Positions 6,670 to 13,989 of a stretch of DNA of 26,715 nucleotides are shown here, in pieces. The notes under the pieces were generated by a model. It saw only the letters and a list, made by a program, of their open reading frames with translations, was not told the DNA's origin and made no database searches. The position numbers and the translations under genes were made by a program. Positions within the stretch are counted from its first letter, which is position 1; every line of letters begins with the position of its first letter. The DNA comes from UBA4644 sp900555855. Its GTDB lineage: Bacteria > Bacillota > Clostridia > Oscillospirales > Butyricicoccaceae. The stretch spans positions 1 to 26,715 of the forward strand of contig DAWAJD010000026.1 of assembly GCA_052289195.1 (NCBI GenBank), given 5' to 3'.

Positions 6670-7434
6670 TCAGCAAAAATCCACGCGTGCTGCTTCGGCA
6701 CAGCGGCCGTCTGCACCGATGGTGAACACGGCACCCTGCAGGCGCACATCCCGGTCGGAGGGCTGGAACCGCTCGGTCAGGTTGCCTCGGAACATGTTCA
6801 GGCTTTGCTCCCAGCGAACGCCCAAAACAGAATCCTGCCCGCCGGTCATGCCAAGGTCAGTGATATAGCCCGTCCCGCCGCTGAGGATGCGGATATCTGC
6901 CGTGGGCACATGGGTGTGTGTGCCCCAGACGGCGGCAGCACGGCCGTTGAGATGATAGCCCATGGCCAGCTTTTCCGAGGTGGCTTCCGCATGAAAATCC
7001 ACCAGATAGATCTCCGCCTCCACCTCCTGAAAGAGCCGGTCGGCCATAACAAAGGGCGAGGACGCGTGATAATCCAGATTCACCTGCCCCTGCAGATTGC
7101 AGACGCAGACCTGCCTGCCGCAGCATTCCATAAGGACATAGCCCTGCCCGGGCTGCTGGGGCGGGAAGTTCATGGGCCGGAGGATCTGGCGGTGATCGTC
7201 CAGATAATCACAGATCTGCCGGTTGCCGAAGGTGTGGTTGCCCAGGGTGATCACATCCGCGCCGGCAGAAAAGATATCGTCCGCCAGTCGGGGCGTGATG
7301 CCGCGGCCTGCCGCGTTTTCACCGTTGACCACCGTCAGGTCTGCACCCAGCCGCTGCTGGAGCAGCCGAAGCTTCCGGCAGAGCAGATCCACGCCGGGCT
7401 CGCCCACCACATCGCCGATGGCAAGAACGATCAT
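6670..7434 (-). CDS. ymdB: YmdB-family metallophosphoesterase
   Basis: This is a TIGR00282/YmdB-type calcineurin-fold phosphodiesterase; the Bacillus subtilis homologue hydrolyses cyclic nucleotides and affects biofilm and motility decisions. The 254 residues contain all the metal ligands expected: Asp8 (AIGDVVGEPG), Glu39-Asn40 (VVNGENAAGRGIT), Asn66-His67 (LGNHTFGNR), His148 (VDFHAEATSEK), and His173/His175 (GTHTHVPTAD). GMTGGQDSVLG near the C-terminus is also typical. The ATG at 7434 is preceded by GGGAGGG and matches the family N-terminus; the longer frame to 7509 would add 25 non-conserved residues and overlap the promoter. It is the first gene of a unit with pgeF. In many Firmicutes ymdB lies near rny, which is not seen here. 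Confidence 0.93.
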   Translation of the reverse strand: MIVLAIGDVVGEPGVDLLCRKLRLLQQRLGADLTVVNGENAAGRGITPRLADDIFSAGADVITLGNHTFGNRQICDYLDDHRQILRPMNFPPQQPGQGYVLMECCGRQVCVCNLQGQVNLDYHASSPFVMADRLFQEVEAEIYLVDFHAEATSEKLAMGYHLNGRAAAVWGTHTHVPTADIRILSGGTGYITDLGMTGGQDSVLGVRWEQSLNMFRGNLTERFQPSDRDVRLQGAVFTIGADGRCAEAARVDFC

Positions 7435-7480
7435 AAGCCCTCCCTCTCCCGGCTCGGGCCGGGACGATCCGAATGCTATT

Positions 7481-7509
7481 ATTATAAGCAGTTTTTCTTC
7501 AGGACACAA
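7481..7509 (-). promoter_or_regulatory. Promoter of the ymdB-pgeF operon
   Basis: On the minus strand, TTGTGT (7509-7504) and a perfect TATAAT (7486-7481) are separated by 17 bases. The leader would be about 40 bases and includes the GGGAGGG site before ymdB. Confidence 0.85.
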
Positions 7510-7595
7510 CGGGAAACCTGACGAATTTTCAAGAAAACCTTTTCTTTTTTTCGGCTGCAGGCGGCAGAACGGTAAAGATGCGGCAAAGCATTTGG

Positions 7596-7651
7596 CTTTA
7601 CGCGAATTTTACAGAAACAGGGTCGTGGATTTGACCTTCATCTGCTATACT
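7596..7651 (+). promoter_or_regulatory. Extended -10 promoter with Pho-box-like repeats
   Basis: TGCTATACT (7643-7651) is an extended -10 element. No matching -35 box exists at the proper distance. Upstream are CTTTACG (7596-7602) and TTTTACA (7607-7613), spaced exactly 11 bases. ATTTGAC (7629-7635), a weaker match, falls on the same 11-base phase and ends 10 bases before the -10 box. Eleven-base direct repeats of this composition, replacing the -35, are the layout of PhoB/PhoP sites in enterobacteria and clostridia. The downstream phosphate-transport gene fits. The direct repeats are seen; the regulator is inferred. Confidence 0.5.
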
Positions 7652-7674
7652 GCATCAGAGTAAAATGGAAAAAG

Positions 7675-7689
7675 CGCGGCGGCGCCGCG
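7675..7689 (+). other. GC-only hairpin next to the Na/Pi gene ribosome binding site
   Basis: CGCGGC, loop GGC and GCCGCG form a 6-bp all-GC stem. It ends directly before the AAAGGAG binding site of the next gene. It could modulate translation or protect the 5' end of the message; no known riboswitch was recognised. Confidence 0.4.
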
Positions 7690-7704
7690 AAAGGAGAACT
7701 GTGT

Positions 7705-9450
7705 ATGGATCTGTTTCAGTTTTTGAATATGATCGGCGGGCTGAGTCTGTTTCTGTTCGGTATGAACCTGATGGGGCAGGCGCTGGAGCGCCGGGCCGGC
7801 TCCGGCATGCGGACGCTGCTGAGCAGGATGACCACCGGCAAGGCGGCGGGCTTTCTCACCGGCTGCGGCGTCACTGCCGTGATTCAGAGCTCCTCTGCCA
7901 CCACGGTGATGGTAGTCGGCTTTGTCAACTCCGGCCTGATGACGCTGCGACAGGCCATTCATGTGATCATGGGCGCTAATGTAGGTACTACCGTCACTGC
8001 CTGGATCCTTTCGCTGGGCGGCATCAGCGGCGACAGCATCGTGGTTCAGCTGCTGAAGCCTACCTCCTTTACGCCGGTGATGGCGCTGATTGGCGTGGCG
8101 CTGCTGCTGTTCAGCAAGTCCTCCAAAAAGAAGGACAGCGGCACCATCCTTTTGGGCTTTGCCGTTTTGATGTTTGGTATGGATGCTATGACGGGAGCTG
8201 TCTCCGGTCTGGCGGAGGTTCCCGCCTTCCGGGAGCTGTTTCTTATGTTCCGCAACCCGCTGCTGGGCCTGCTGGCCGGCGCGGTGCTGACAGGCATCAT
8301 CCAGTCCAGCTCTGCCTCCGTGGGTATTCTGCAGGCGCTGGCCGCCACGGGTCAGGTGCCCCTCAGCGCAGCCATCCCCATCATCATGGGCCAGAATATC
8401 GGCACCTGCGTGACGGCGCTGCTCTCCTCTGTGGGCGCCAACCGCAATGCCCGCCGCGCCGCCTTTGTCCATCTTTCCTTTAATATTATCGGCTCCACCG
8501 TTTTACTGACCGTCTTTTCTCTGGTGCAGGGGCTGTTTCATCCGGCGATTTTTGCCGGGCCGGCGGACCAGTTCAATATCGCCATTGCCCATACTGCCTT
8601 TAATCTGCTGTGTGTGGCCATGCTGACGCCCGCCTCCCAGCTGCTGGAGAAGCTGGCCATGCGGGTCATTCCCGACGCCAGAGAGCCGGAAAAGAACGCG
8701 CGGCTGGATGAGCGTCTGCTGGCCACGCCGCCGCTGGCGCTGGCACAGTGCGAAAAGCAGGCCAGCAGCATGGCGGAGGAGGCTGTGACTGCGCTGGAGG
8801 AGGGCTTGCAGGCCTTTGAGACCTATACGCCCGCTCTGGCGGAGGAGATCCGCCGCAGGGAGGACAAGACCGACCGGGCAGAGGACCGGCTGGGCAACTA
8901 TCTGATCCGCCTTTCCGCCCAGCCCCTGAGCCAGGCAGACAGCGAGGAGGCCGCCAAGCTGCTGAAGGTCATCGGCGATTTTGAGCGCATCGCAGACCAT
9001 GCCGTCAATCTGCTGGATTCGGCCGAGGAGCTGCGGGACAAGCAGCTGGCCTTTTCCGAAGCGGCAAGGCGGGAGCTTTCCGTGCTTACTGCCGCCGTCC
9101 GGGAGGTGCTGCAGCTGGCGCTGACCGCCTTTACCCAAAACGATCTGGAGGCCGCCTTCCGGGTGGAGCCGCTGAAGGAGGTCATCGACGGCCTGAAGGA
9201 GCAGCTGCGCACCCGGCATATCCTGCGGCTGCAGAAGGGCGAATGCCAGGTGGAGACGGGCTTTGTCTGGTCTGATCTGCTGACCAGCCTGGAGCGAGCT
9301 GCAGACCATAGCTCCAATATCGCCGGCTGCGTCATTGATGCAGACCAGCACCGGCTGGATCTGCATCAGACCCTGCGGGCCGTCCGGCAGGAGAGCGAGG
9401 ATTTCCGCCAGGCCTATCGGGCCTATGTGGAAAAATACGCCCTTTCCTGA
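7705..9450 (+). CDS. Na/Pi cotransporter family protein with PhoU domain
   Basis: This is a type II sodium-phosphate cotransporter relative of the NptA/YjbB kind, located in the inner membrane. The 581-residue protein has the two inverted repeat halves diagnostic of the family. Each holds a QSSS motif: QSSSATTVMVVGFVNSG with HVIMGANVGTTVTAW, and QSSSASVGILQALAATG with PIIMGQNIGTCVTALLSS. The membrane part covers roughly residues 1-330. It is followed by a helical PhoU-like domain at about 345-575 (KLLKVIGDFERIADHAVNL and LERAADHSSNIAGCV are the paired metal-binding E-x-x-x-D helices). AAGGAGAACT precedes the ATG. It is a single-gene unit between its own promoter and a strong terminator. Family members can import or export phosphate, so direction is not settled. 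Confidence 0.92.
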   Translation: MDLFQFLNMIGGLSLFLFGMNLMGQALERRAGSGMRTLLSRMTTGKAAGFLTGCGVTAVIQSSSATTVMVVGFVNSGLMTLRQAIHVIMGANVGTTVTAWILSLGGISGDSIVVQLLKPTSFTPVMALIGVALLLFSKSSKKKDSGTILLGFAVLMFGMDAMTGAVSGLAEVPAFRELFLMFRNPLLGLLAGAVLTGIIQSSSASVGILQALAATGQVPLSAAIPIIMGQNIGTCVTALLSSVGANRNARRAAFVHLSFNIIGSTVLLTVFSLVQGLFHPAIFAGPADQFNIAIAHTAFNLLCVAMLTPASQLLEKLAMRVIPDAREPEKNARLDERLLATPPLALAQCEKQASSMAEEAVTALEEGLQAFETYTPALAEEIRRREDKTDRAEDRLGNYLIRLSAQPLSQADSEEAAKLLKVIGDFERIADHAVNLLDSAEELRDKQLAFSEAARRELSVLTAAVREVLQLALTAFTQNDLEAAFRVEPLKEVIDGLKEQLRTRHILRLQKGECQVETGFVWSDLLTSLERAADHSSNIAGCVIDADQHRLDLHQTLRAVRQESEDFRQAYRAYVEKYALS

Positions 9451-9477
9451 TCTGCTTTTTCCTTCTCATTCCTTTCC

Positions 9478-9520
9478 CTTCCCCCGTCCGGCGATGTCCG
9501 GCGGGGGAAGCGCTGTTTTT
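9478..9520 (+). terminator. Intrinsic terminator after the Na/Pi cotransporter
   Basis: CTTCCCCCG pairs with CGGGGGAAG around a TCCGGCGATGTC-type loop that can itself fold. A TTTTT run follows at 9516-9520. Confidence 0.8.
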
Positions 9521-9532
9521 CGGAGGTTTTGC

Positions 9533-9561
9533 GTGACAAGAGCCACAAAGAATGGTATAAT
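9533..9561 (+). promoter_or_regulatory. Promoter of the AmiE/NagZ-like operon
   Basis: GTGACA and a perfect TATAAT are separated by 17 bases. A TGG just before the -10 box makes it an extended element as well. The predicted leader is about 33 bases and holds an AGGAGGA binding site. Confidence 0.85.
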
Positions 9562-9600
9562 CAAAGACAATATTCTGATTGAAAAGCAGGAGGAAGCCCT

Positions 9601-11034
9601 ATGAATGAGAAAAAACTGACCCTTGCACTGGAGCAGGCGCTGACGCGCATCACCCGGGAGACCGGTCTGGTGGGCGGCGTTGTGGATGTGGTTCAGGGCG
9701 GCAAGGTGACCTTTACCTATCACTATGGCTATGCTGACCGGGAAAACGGGATCCCCATGGATCAGGACACCCTGTTCGATGTGGCCTCCACCTCCAAGGC
9801 CTGGACGGTGATGCTGGCGGCGCAGGCCATCGACGAGGGCCTGCTCACCTGGGACGGCCCCATCCGGGATGTGATCCCCGAGTTTCAGATGACGGACGAA
9901 TACGCCGCCGCTCATCTTTCCGTGCGGGATCTGGCCAGCCATCGCTCCGGCCTACCCGGCCACGATTTCCTCCGGGAAAAGATCTTCGGCGACCGGGAAA
10001 ACCTCATGCGCAAGCTGAAGGATCTGGAGTTCAGCTGCGGCTTCCGCTCCAAATATCAGTATAACAACCACCTGTTCATCCTGCTGGGCTATCTGGTGGA
10101 GCGGGCCCGGGGCGGTATGCTCTGGGAGGATCAGATCGTGAAGTATATCGCGGAGCCGCTGGGCGTGGATCCCATCCGCTTCCGGGGCGTCAAGGCCGAC
10201 ATGACCAACATCCATCCCGCGCTGCCCTACTGCAGCGACGGCTATCAGGCCCAGCGCTGCGGCTACGCCACCAATTACCACAGCGCCCCCTGCGGCGGCA
10301 TCCGCATCAGCATGAAGAATATGGCGAAGTGGATCGCGGCCATGAGCCGGGGCGGCGTTACCGAAAGCGGCGCGCGGCTGTGTTCTGAGGAGCAGTATCA
10401 AAACATCATCGCCCCGGTGATCTCCGCGCCGGAGGAGGATTGCTTCTGGCTGAAAAACTCCAGCTATGCCCAGGGCTGGATCAATGCCGATTATAAGGGC
10501 ACCAATGTGGTCTTCCACAGCGGCGGGCTCACCGGCTTCAATACCCAGGTGGGCTTTTTGCCCGGGCAGGACTGCGGCTATGTGATGTGCTTCAACACCG
10601 GCACCACCCCCGCCCATCAGGTGTCCCGGGCCATCGTGCTGGATGCGCTCACCGCCGGCCAGCCGGAGGACAGCTACGACAATATGATCGACGCCTGGCT
10701 CCAGCGCCGGGACCGGATGCGCCAGAAGGTGCTGGCCAATGCAGAGGGCGTCCCCGTCACCCGGGAGAGCCATCCGCAGCTGATGGGCACTTACCGGCAC
10801 CCTGCCTATGAGGAGTTCACCATCGACGAGCAGGAGGGCCGTCTGCGGTTCCATTACGGCGATTTCGACGCCTGGCTCCAGCTCCAGAAGGACGGCCGCA
10901 TCAGCAGCTTTACCGGCGTTCTGGACGGTCTGGATCCCAGCGCCATCTATCTCTATCCCCAGGAAAACGGCGATCTGCGCATTCTCACGCCGGACAGCGG
11001 CGACCTGAAGCTGCTGTTTCGCAAGGAGGCCTGA
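9601..11034 (+). CDS. Serine hydrolase of the class C beta-lactamase family, AmiE-like
   Basis: This is a penicillin-binding-protein/AmpC-fold serine hydrolase of 477 residues. The three active-site motifs are intact: S63-T-S-K66, Y154-N-N156, and H306-S-G-G309 in place of the KTG triad. The catalytic domain spans about 15-370, and a small beta-rich C-terminal domain (DUF3471-like) about 390-477. No signal peptide is visible, so it is probably cytoplasmic. Its gene ends 3 bases before a NagZ-type glycosidase. In Bacillus subtilis the family member AmiE (N-acetylmuramyl-L-alanine amidase) is also encoded beside nagZ and acts after it in muropeptide rescue. The same job is inferred here. Alternatives are an esterase or a D-aminopeptidase; beta-lactam resistance is not indicated. 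Confidence 0.85.
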   Translation: MNEKKLTLALEQALTRITRETGLVGGVVDVVQGGKVTFTYHYGYADRENGIPMDQDTLFDVASTSKAWTVMLAAQAIDEGLLTWDGPIRDVIPEFQMTDEYAAAHLSVRDLASHRSGLPGHDFLREKIFGDRENLMRKLKDLEFSCGFRSKYQYNNHLFILLGYLVERARGGMLWEDQIVKYIAEPLGVDPIRFRGVKADMTNIHPALPYCSDGYQAQRCGYATNYHSAPCGGIRISMKNMAKWIAAMSRGGVTESGARLCSEEQYQNIIAPVISAPEEDCFWLKNSSYAQGWINADYKGTNVVFHSGGLTGFNTQVGFLPGQDCGYVMCFNTGTTPAHQVSRAIVLDALTAGQPEDSYDNMIDAWLQRRDRMRQKVLANAEGVPVTRESHPQLMGTYRHPAYEEFTIDEQEGRLRFHYGDFDAWLQLQKDGRISSFTGVLDGLDPSAIYLYPQENGDLRILTPDSGDLKLLFRKEA

Positions 11035-11037
11035 GCC

Positions 11038-12045
11038 GTGTCCGGCGCAAGGGCGGAGACGCTGCTGCGGCAGTTGACGCCGGAGCAGCAGGTGGGGCAG
11101 CTGTTTCTGATTCGCTGCCCGCAGGAGGAGGAAGAAGCGGTCATCCGCCGGTATCAGCCCGGCGGGCTGGTGCTGTTTTCCATAGACTTTGAGGATCGCA
11201 CGGCGGCGCAGTGCCAAAGCCGCATGGAAGCCCTGCAGCGGGTCTCTCGGGTGCCCATGATCGTCTCCGCCGATGAGGAAGGCGGGACCGTCTGCCGGGT
11301 CAGCCGCCAGAAGCAGCTGCGCCGGGAAAAATTTCCCGCTCCCCGGGCGCTTTATGCTGCCGATGGCTGGGATGCGCTGGAGGCGGACTGCCGGGAAAAG
11401 TGTGCTCTGCTGCGGCAGGTGGGCGTCAATGTGAATCTGGCCCCGGTGTGCGATCTCAGCGACGACCCCTCCCATTTCATCTATCCCCGGAGCATCTCCG
11501 GCGATCCGGCCATGGGCGAGCGCTTTGCCCGGGAGATGACGGAGGTCTCCCGGCAGTGCGGTGTGGGGACGGTGCTCAAGCACTTCCCGGGCTACGGCGG
11601 CAACGCCGACACCCATGTGGGCCTGAGCCGGGATCCCCGTCCGCTGGAGCAGTTCCGCCAGTGCGATCTGCGGCCCTTTGCTGCCGGCGCCCGGGCGGGA
11701 TGCGGCGCGGTGATGATGTCCCACAACATTGTGGAGTGTGTGGACGGCAGCCGCCCTGCGTCCCTTTCCGCGCCCATGCACGCGCTTTTGCGGCAGGAGC
11801 TGGGCTTTGACGGCGTGGTCATTACCGACGATCTGAAGATGGACGCCGTCAGCGGCTTCTGGAAGCCGGAGGAGGCGGCGGTGCAGGCGGTGCTCTGCGG
11901 CAACGATATGCTGTGCGTCTCCGACTGGCAGACGCAGCTGCCCGCCGTTTTGCAGGCGGCGGAGGATGGCTCCCTGCCGGCGGCCCGTCTGCAGGAGGCC
12001 TGTCTGCGGGTGCTCCGCTGGAAGGAGCAGCTGGGCCTGCTGTAA
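11038..12045 (+). CDS. nagZ: Glycoside hydrolase family 3 beta-N-acetylhexosaminidase, NagZ-type
   Basis: GH3 NagZ removes non-reducing GlcNAc from GlcNAc-MurNAc fragments during cell-wall recycling. The 335-residue protein is the compact single-domain form. It contains the substrate-loop motif KHFPGYGGNADTHVGL, whose D-x-H dyad is specific to the NagZ subgroup, and GVVITDDLKMDAVSG, carrying the catalytic aspartate nucleophile. No signal peptide is seen, unlike the secreted, two-domain Bacillus enzyme, so action in the cytoplasm is inferred. Translation starts at GTG 11038, eight bases after AGGAGG that lies within the end of the preceding gene. The 3-base gap implies translational coupling with the AmiE-like hydrolase. 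A terminator follows directly. Confidence 0.9.
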   Translation: MSGARAETLLRQLTPEQQVGQLFLIRCPQEEEEAVIRRYQPGGLVLFSIDFEDRTAAQCQSRMEALQRVSRVPMIVSADEEGGTVCRVSRQKQLRREKFPAPRALYAADGWDALEADCREKCALLRQVGVNVNLAPVCDLSDDPSHFIYPRSISGDPAMGERFAREMTEVSRQCGVGTVLKHFPGYGGNADTHVGLSRDPRPLEQFRQCDLRPFAAGARAGCGAVMMSHNIVECVDGSRPASLSAPMHALLRQELGFDGVVITDDLKMDAVSGFWKPEEAAVQAVLCGNDMLCVSDWQTQLPAVLQAAEDGSLPAARLQEACLRVLRWKEQLGLL

Positions 12046-12066
12046 AAAACGAAGCAAAAGAAAAGA

Positions 12067-12103
12067 GCATCCCTGCGGCGTCTGCGCTGCGGGGATGTTT
12101 TTT
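12067..12103 (+). terminator. Intrinsic terminator after nagZ
   Basis: GCATCCCTGCGGCG and CGCTGCGGGGATG form a long stem with wobble pairs around TCTG. Six T follow. Confidence 0.88.
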
Positions 12104-12162
12104 GTCCGGCGGCAGGCTGGGGCGGCCGCGGTTTGTCCTGCCTGTAAAATTTTCTTGCTGCA

Positions 12163-12191
12163 TTGACCATCGACCGCATCGGGGGTATACT
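12163..12191 (+). promoter_or_regulatory. Promoter of the SpoVB/MurJ-like flippase gene
   Basis: TTGACC and TATACT are separated by exactly 17 bases, about 43 bases before the start codon. Confidence 0.85.
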
Positions 12192-12233
12192 ATCATTATC
12201 TATGAAATGATTTTCCGGAAGGGAGGGCTGCGG

Positions 12234-13862
12234 ATGGAAAAGAAAAAAACGACCTTCATGGGCAATGTGGCCGCCATTCTGGGCTCTCAGGTGCTCATCA
12301 AGCTCATCGGCTTTATTTATAATCAGGTTCTCATCAATATGCCCGGCTTCGGCGACCTGGGCAACGGCTACCGCACGGCAGGCTATCAGGTCTATACCAT
12401 GCTGCTGGCCATCTCCTCCGTGGGCATCCCAAACGCCATCTCCAAGCTGATCTCCGAGCGGCTGACGCTGGGCGACCGGCGGGGAGCGGAGCGGGTCTTC
12501 CAGACGGCGCTGCGCCTGTTTGCCCTGATCGGCGTGGCAGGCACCGTCCTGCTCTATGCCGGGGCGGATTTCATCGCCCTGAAGCTGGTCCGCATGGACG
12601 GTGTTCAGGATACGCTGCGGGCGCTGAGCCCCTCCATCCTGTTCGTGTGCCTTTCCTCCGTGATCCGGGGCTATTTCCTGGGCCAGCAGAATGTCCGGCC
12701 CAATAACCGCTCCCAGACGCTGGAGCAGATCTTCAAGGCCACGCTGACCATCCTGATCGTCTGGCTGCTCTCCAGCACCACCGCCGCCCGGATGGCGGCG
12801 GGCGCGAACCTGGCCACCTCCATCTCCACGGCGCTGAGCTTTTTCTATCTGGTGATCGTCCTGATCACCTTCCGCCGCCGGAACCATATGCCCCGGGCCT
12901 CCCGGGCCGCCCCGGACCACTGGAAGCAGACGGCCCGGCAGATCCTTTCCCTTTCCATCCCCATCTCCCTCAGCTCCATCATCACCACCGTGGCCCGCGT
13001 GGTGGATACGGCCACCATCTCCCGGGGCATCGCCCGGGCCTTTGCAGGAGGGATCCCGGGGGTGGAGGGCATCCCCACGGAAGCCCAGCTGCAGGCCTAT
13101 GCGGCCCAGATGTCCGGTATGCTGAACAAGGCGGACAACATCACCAACCTGCCGCTGGCCATCAATATCGCCTTTGCCACCGTTCTGGTGCCCACCATCG
13201 CCGCCGCGCTGGCGGCAGGCGACCGGAAGACGGCCTCCCGAAAGATCTCCTATTCCTATCTGATCTCCACGCTGATCATCCTGCCCTGCGCGGCGGGTCT
13301 GATCCTTCTGGCAAAGCCCTTCTTCCTGGTGTTTTATCCCCGGGCCTCCGAGGGCGCGCCCCTGCTGCAGTGGGCGGCGGTGGCGCTGATCTTTACGGCG
13401 CTGGACCAGACCATCTGCGGCAGCCTGCAGGGGCTGGGCCGGGTGCGGGTGCCCGCCTGCGGCCTGCTGTGCGGCGTGGCGGTAAAGTTTATCCTGAACC
13501 TGATCCTGATCCGCATCCCCTCCGTCAATATCTACGGCGCAGTGATCTCCTCTGTGGCCTGCCACCTGGTGGCCTTTACCGTCTGCTTCACCGCGCTGCG
13601 CCGGACCATCCCCCTGCACATGCCAACGCAGAAATACTTTGTCAAGCCCATCGTCTGCACGCTGGCCATGAGTCTTGTGACCTGGGGCAGCTACAAGCTC
13701 TGTATGCTGGTCCTGAAGTCCAATCTGGTGTCGGTGTCGGTGTCGGTGGTCCTGTCTGTGATCACCTATGCGTTCTGCGTCATCAAGCTCCATGTGCTGA
13801 ACCGGAAAGAGATCATCGAGCTCCCCGGCGGCACCCGTCTGGTGCGGCTGCTGAAGCTGTAA
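12234..13862 (+). CDS. SpoVB/MurJ-like polysaccharide or lipid II flippase
   Basis: This is a multidrug/oligosaccharidyl-lipid/polysaccharide (MOP) exporter of the SpoVB type. Such proteins flip undecaprenyl-linked sugar precursors such as lipid II across the cytoplasmic membrane. The 542 residues are dominated by hydrophobic helices (about 14 expected). The start GNVAAILGSQVLIKLIGFIY and the loop YQVYTMLLAISSVGIPNAIS are typical of SpoVB/YtgP-like proteins. ATG 12234 is chosen because GGGAGGG is 6 bases upstream. The frame is open for over 100 codons further, but that part overlaps nagZ and the terminator/promoter. It is a single-gene unit. Whether it is the essential lipid II flippase, a sporulation paralogue or a teichoic/capsule flippase cannot be settled here. 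Confidence 0.9.
   Translation: MEKKKTTFMGNVAAILGSQVLIKLIGFIYNQVLINMPGFGDLGNGYRTAGYQVYTMLLAISSVGIPNAISKLISERLTLGDRRGAERVFQTALRLFALIGVAGTVLLYAGADFIALKLVRMDGVQDTLRALSPSILFVCLSSVIRGYFLGQQNVRPNNRSQTLEQIFKATLTILIVWLLSSTTAARMAAGANLATSISTALSFFYLVIVLITFRRRNHMPRASRAAPDHWKQTARQILSLSIPISLSSIITTVARVVDTATISRGIARAFAGGIPGVEGIPTEAQLQAYAAQMSGMLNKADNITNLPLAINIAFATVLVPTIAAALAAGDRKTASRKISYSYLISTLIILPCAAGLILLAKPFFLVFYPRASEGAPLLQWAAVALIFTALDQTICGSLQGLGRVRVPACGLLCGVAVKFILNLILIRIPSVNIYGAVISSVACHLVAFTVCFTALRRTIPLHMPTQKYFVKPIVCTLAMSLVTWGSYKLCMLVLKSNLVSVSVSVVLSVITYAFCVIKLHVLNRKEIIELPGGTRLVRLLKL
13728..13748 (+). repeat. Tandem GTGTCG hexamer repeat inside the flippase gene
   Basis: Three perfect GTGTCG copies plus a partial GTG encode V-S-V-S-V-S-V in a C-terminal membrane helix. 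Copy-number change would add or remove two residues without shifting the frame. Confidence 0.8.
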
Positions 13863-13871
13863 ACAAAAATT

Positions 13872-13903
13872 GCGCTCTGAGCCGGCTCGGGGCGCTTTGT
13901 TTT
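13872..13903 (+). terminator. Intrinsic terminator after the flippase gene
   Basis: GCGCTCTGAG and CTCGGGGCGC pair (two G-T wobbles) around CCGG. They are followed by TTTGTTTT. Confidence 0.8.
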
Positions 13904-13946
13904 CTGCAGAGTTTACGATTTATTTTCAGGCAAGATGGAAAAATCG

Positions 13947-13955
13947 TGCTAAAAT
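13947..13955 (+). promoter_or_regulatory. Extended -10 promoter of ftsH
   Basis: TG-C-TAAAAT lies 35 bases before the ftsH start. No clear -35 box was seen at 16-18 bases spacing. No CtsR or HrcA (CIRCE) operator was recognised here. Confidence 0.5.
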
Positions 13956-13989
13956 ACCATTAAAAAAGTAAAAAAGGAGTGGAACGCCT

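Noticed and set aside
7572..7601. GTAAAG...CTTTAC inverted arms upstream of the Na/Pi gene as an RNA hairpin
   Set aside because: They lie upstream of the predicted transcription start, so they would not be in the message. They may form part of a DNA binding site instead.
7631..7651. TTGACC followed by TATACT as a standard promoter for the Na/Pi gene
   Set aside because: The spacer is only 9 bases, too short for sigma-A. The extended -10 with upstream direct repeats is a better reading.
11913..12233. An N-terminal extension of the flippase by 107 codons
   Set aside because: It overlaps nagZ, its terminator and the flippase promoter, has no similarity to flippases, and ATG 12234 has its own GGGAGGG site.
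9952..13793. Long minus-strand open frames (701 and 733 codons) opposite the hydrolase, nagZ and flippase genes
   Set aside because: They are compositional shadows rich in Arg/Gly/His/Gln. They cross the terminator and promoter between nagZ and the flippase and lack binding sites.
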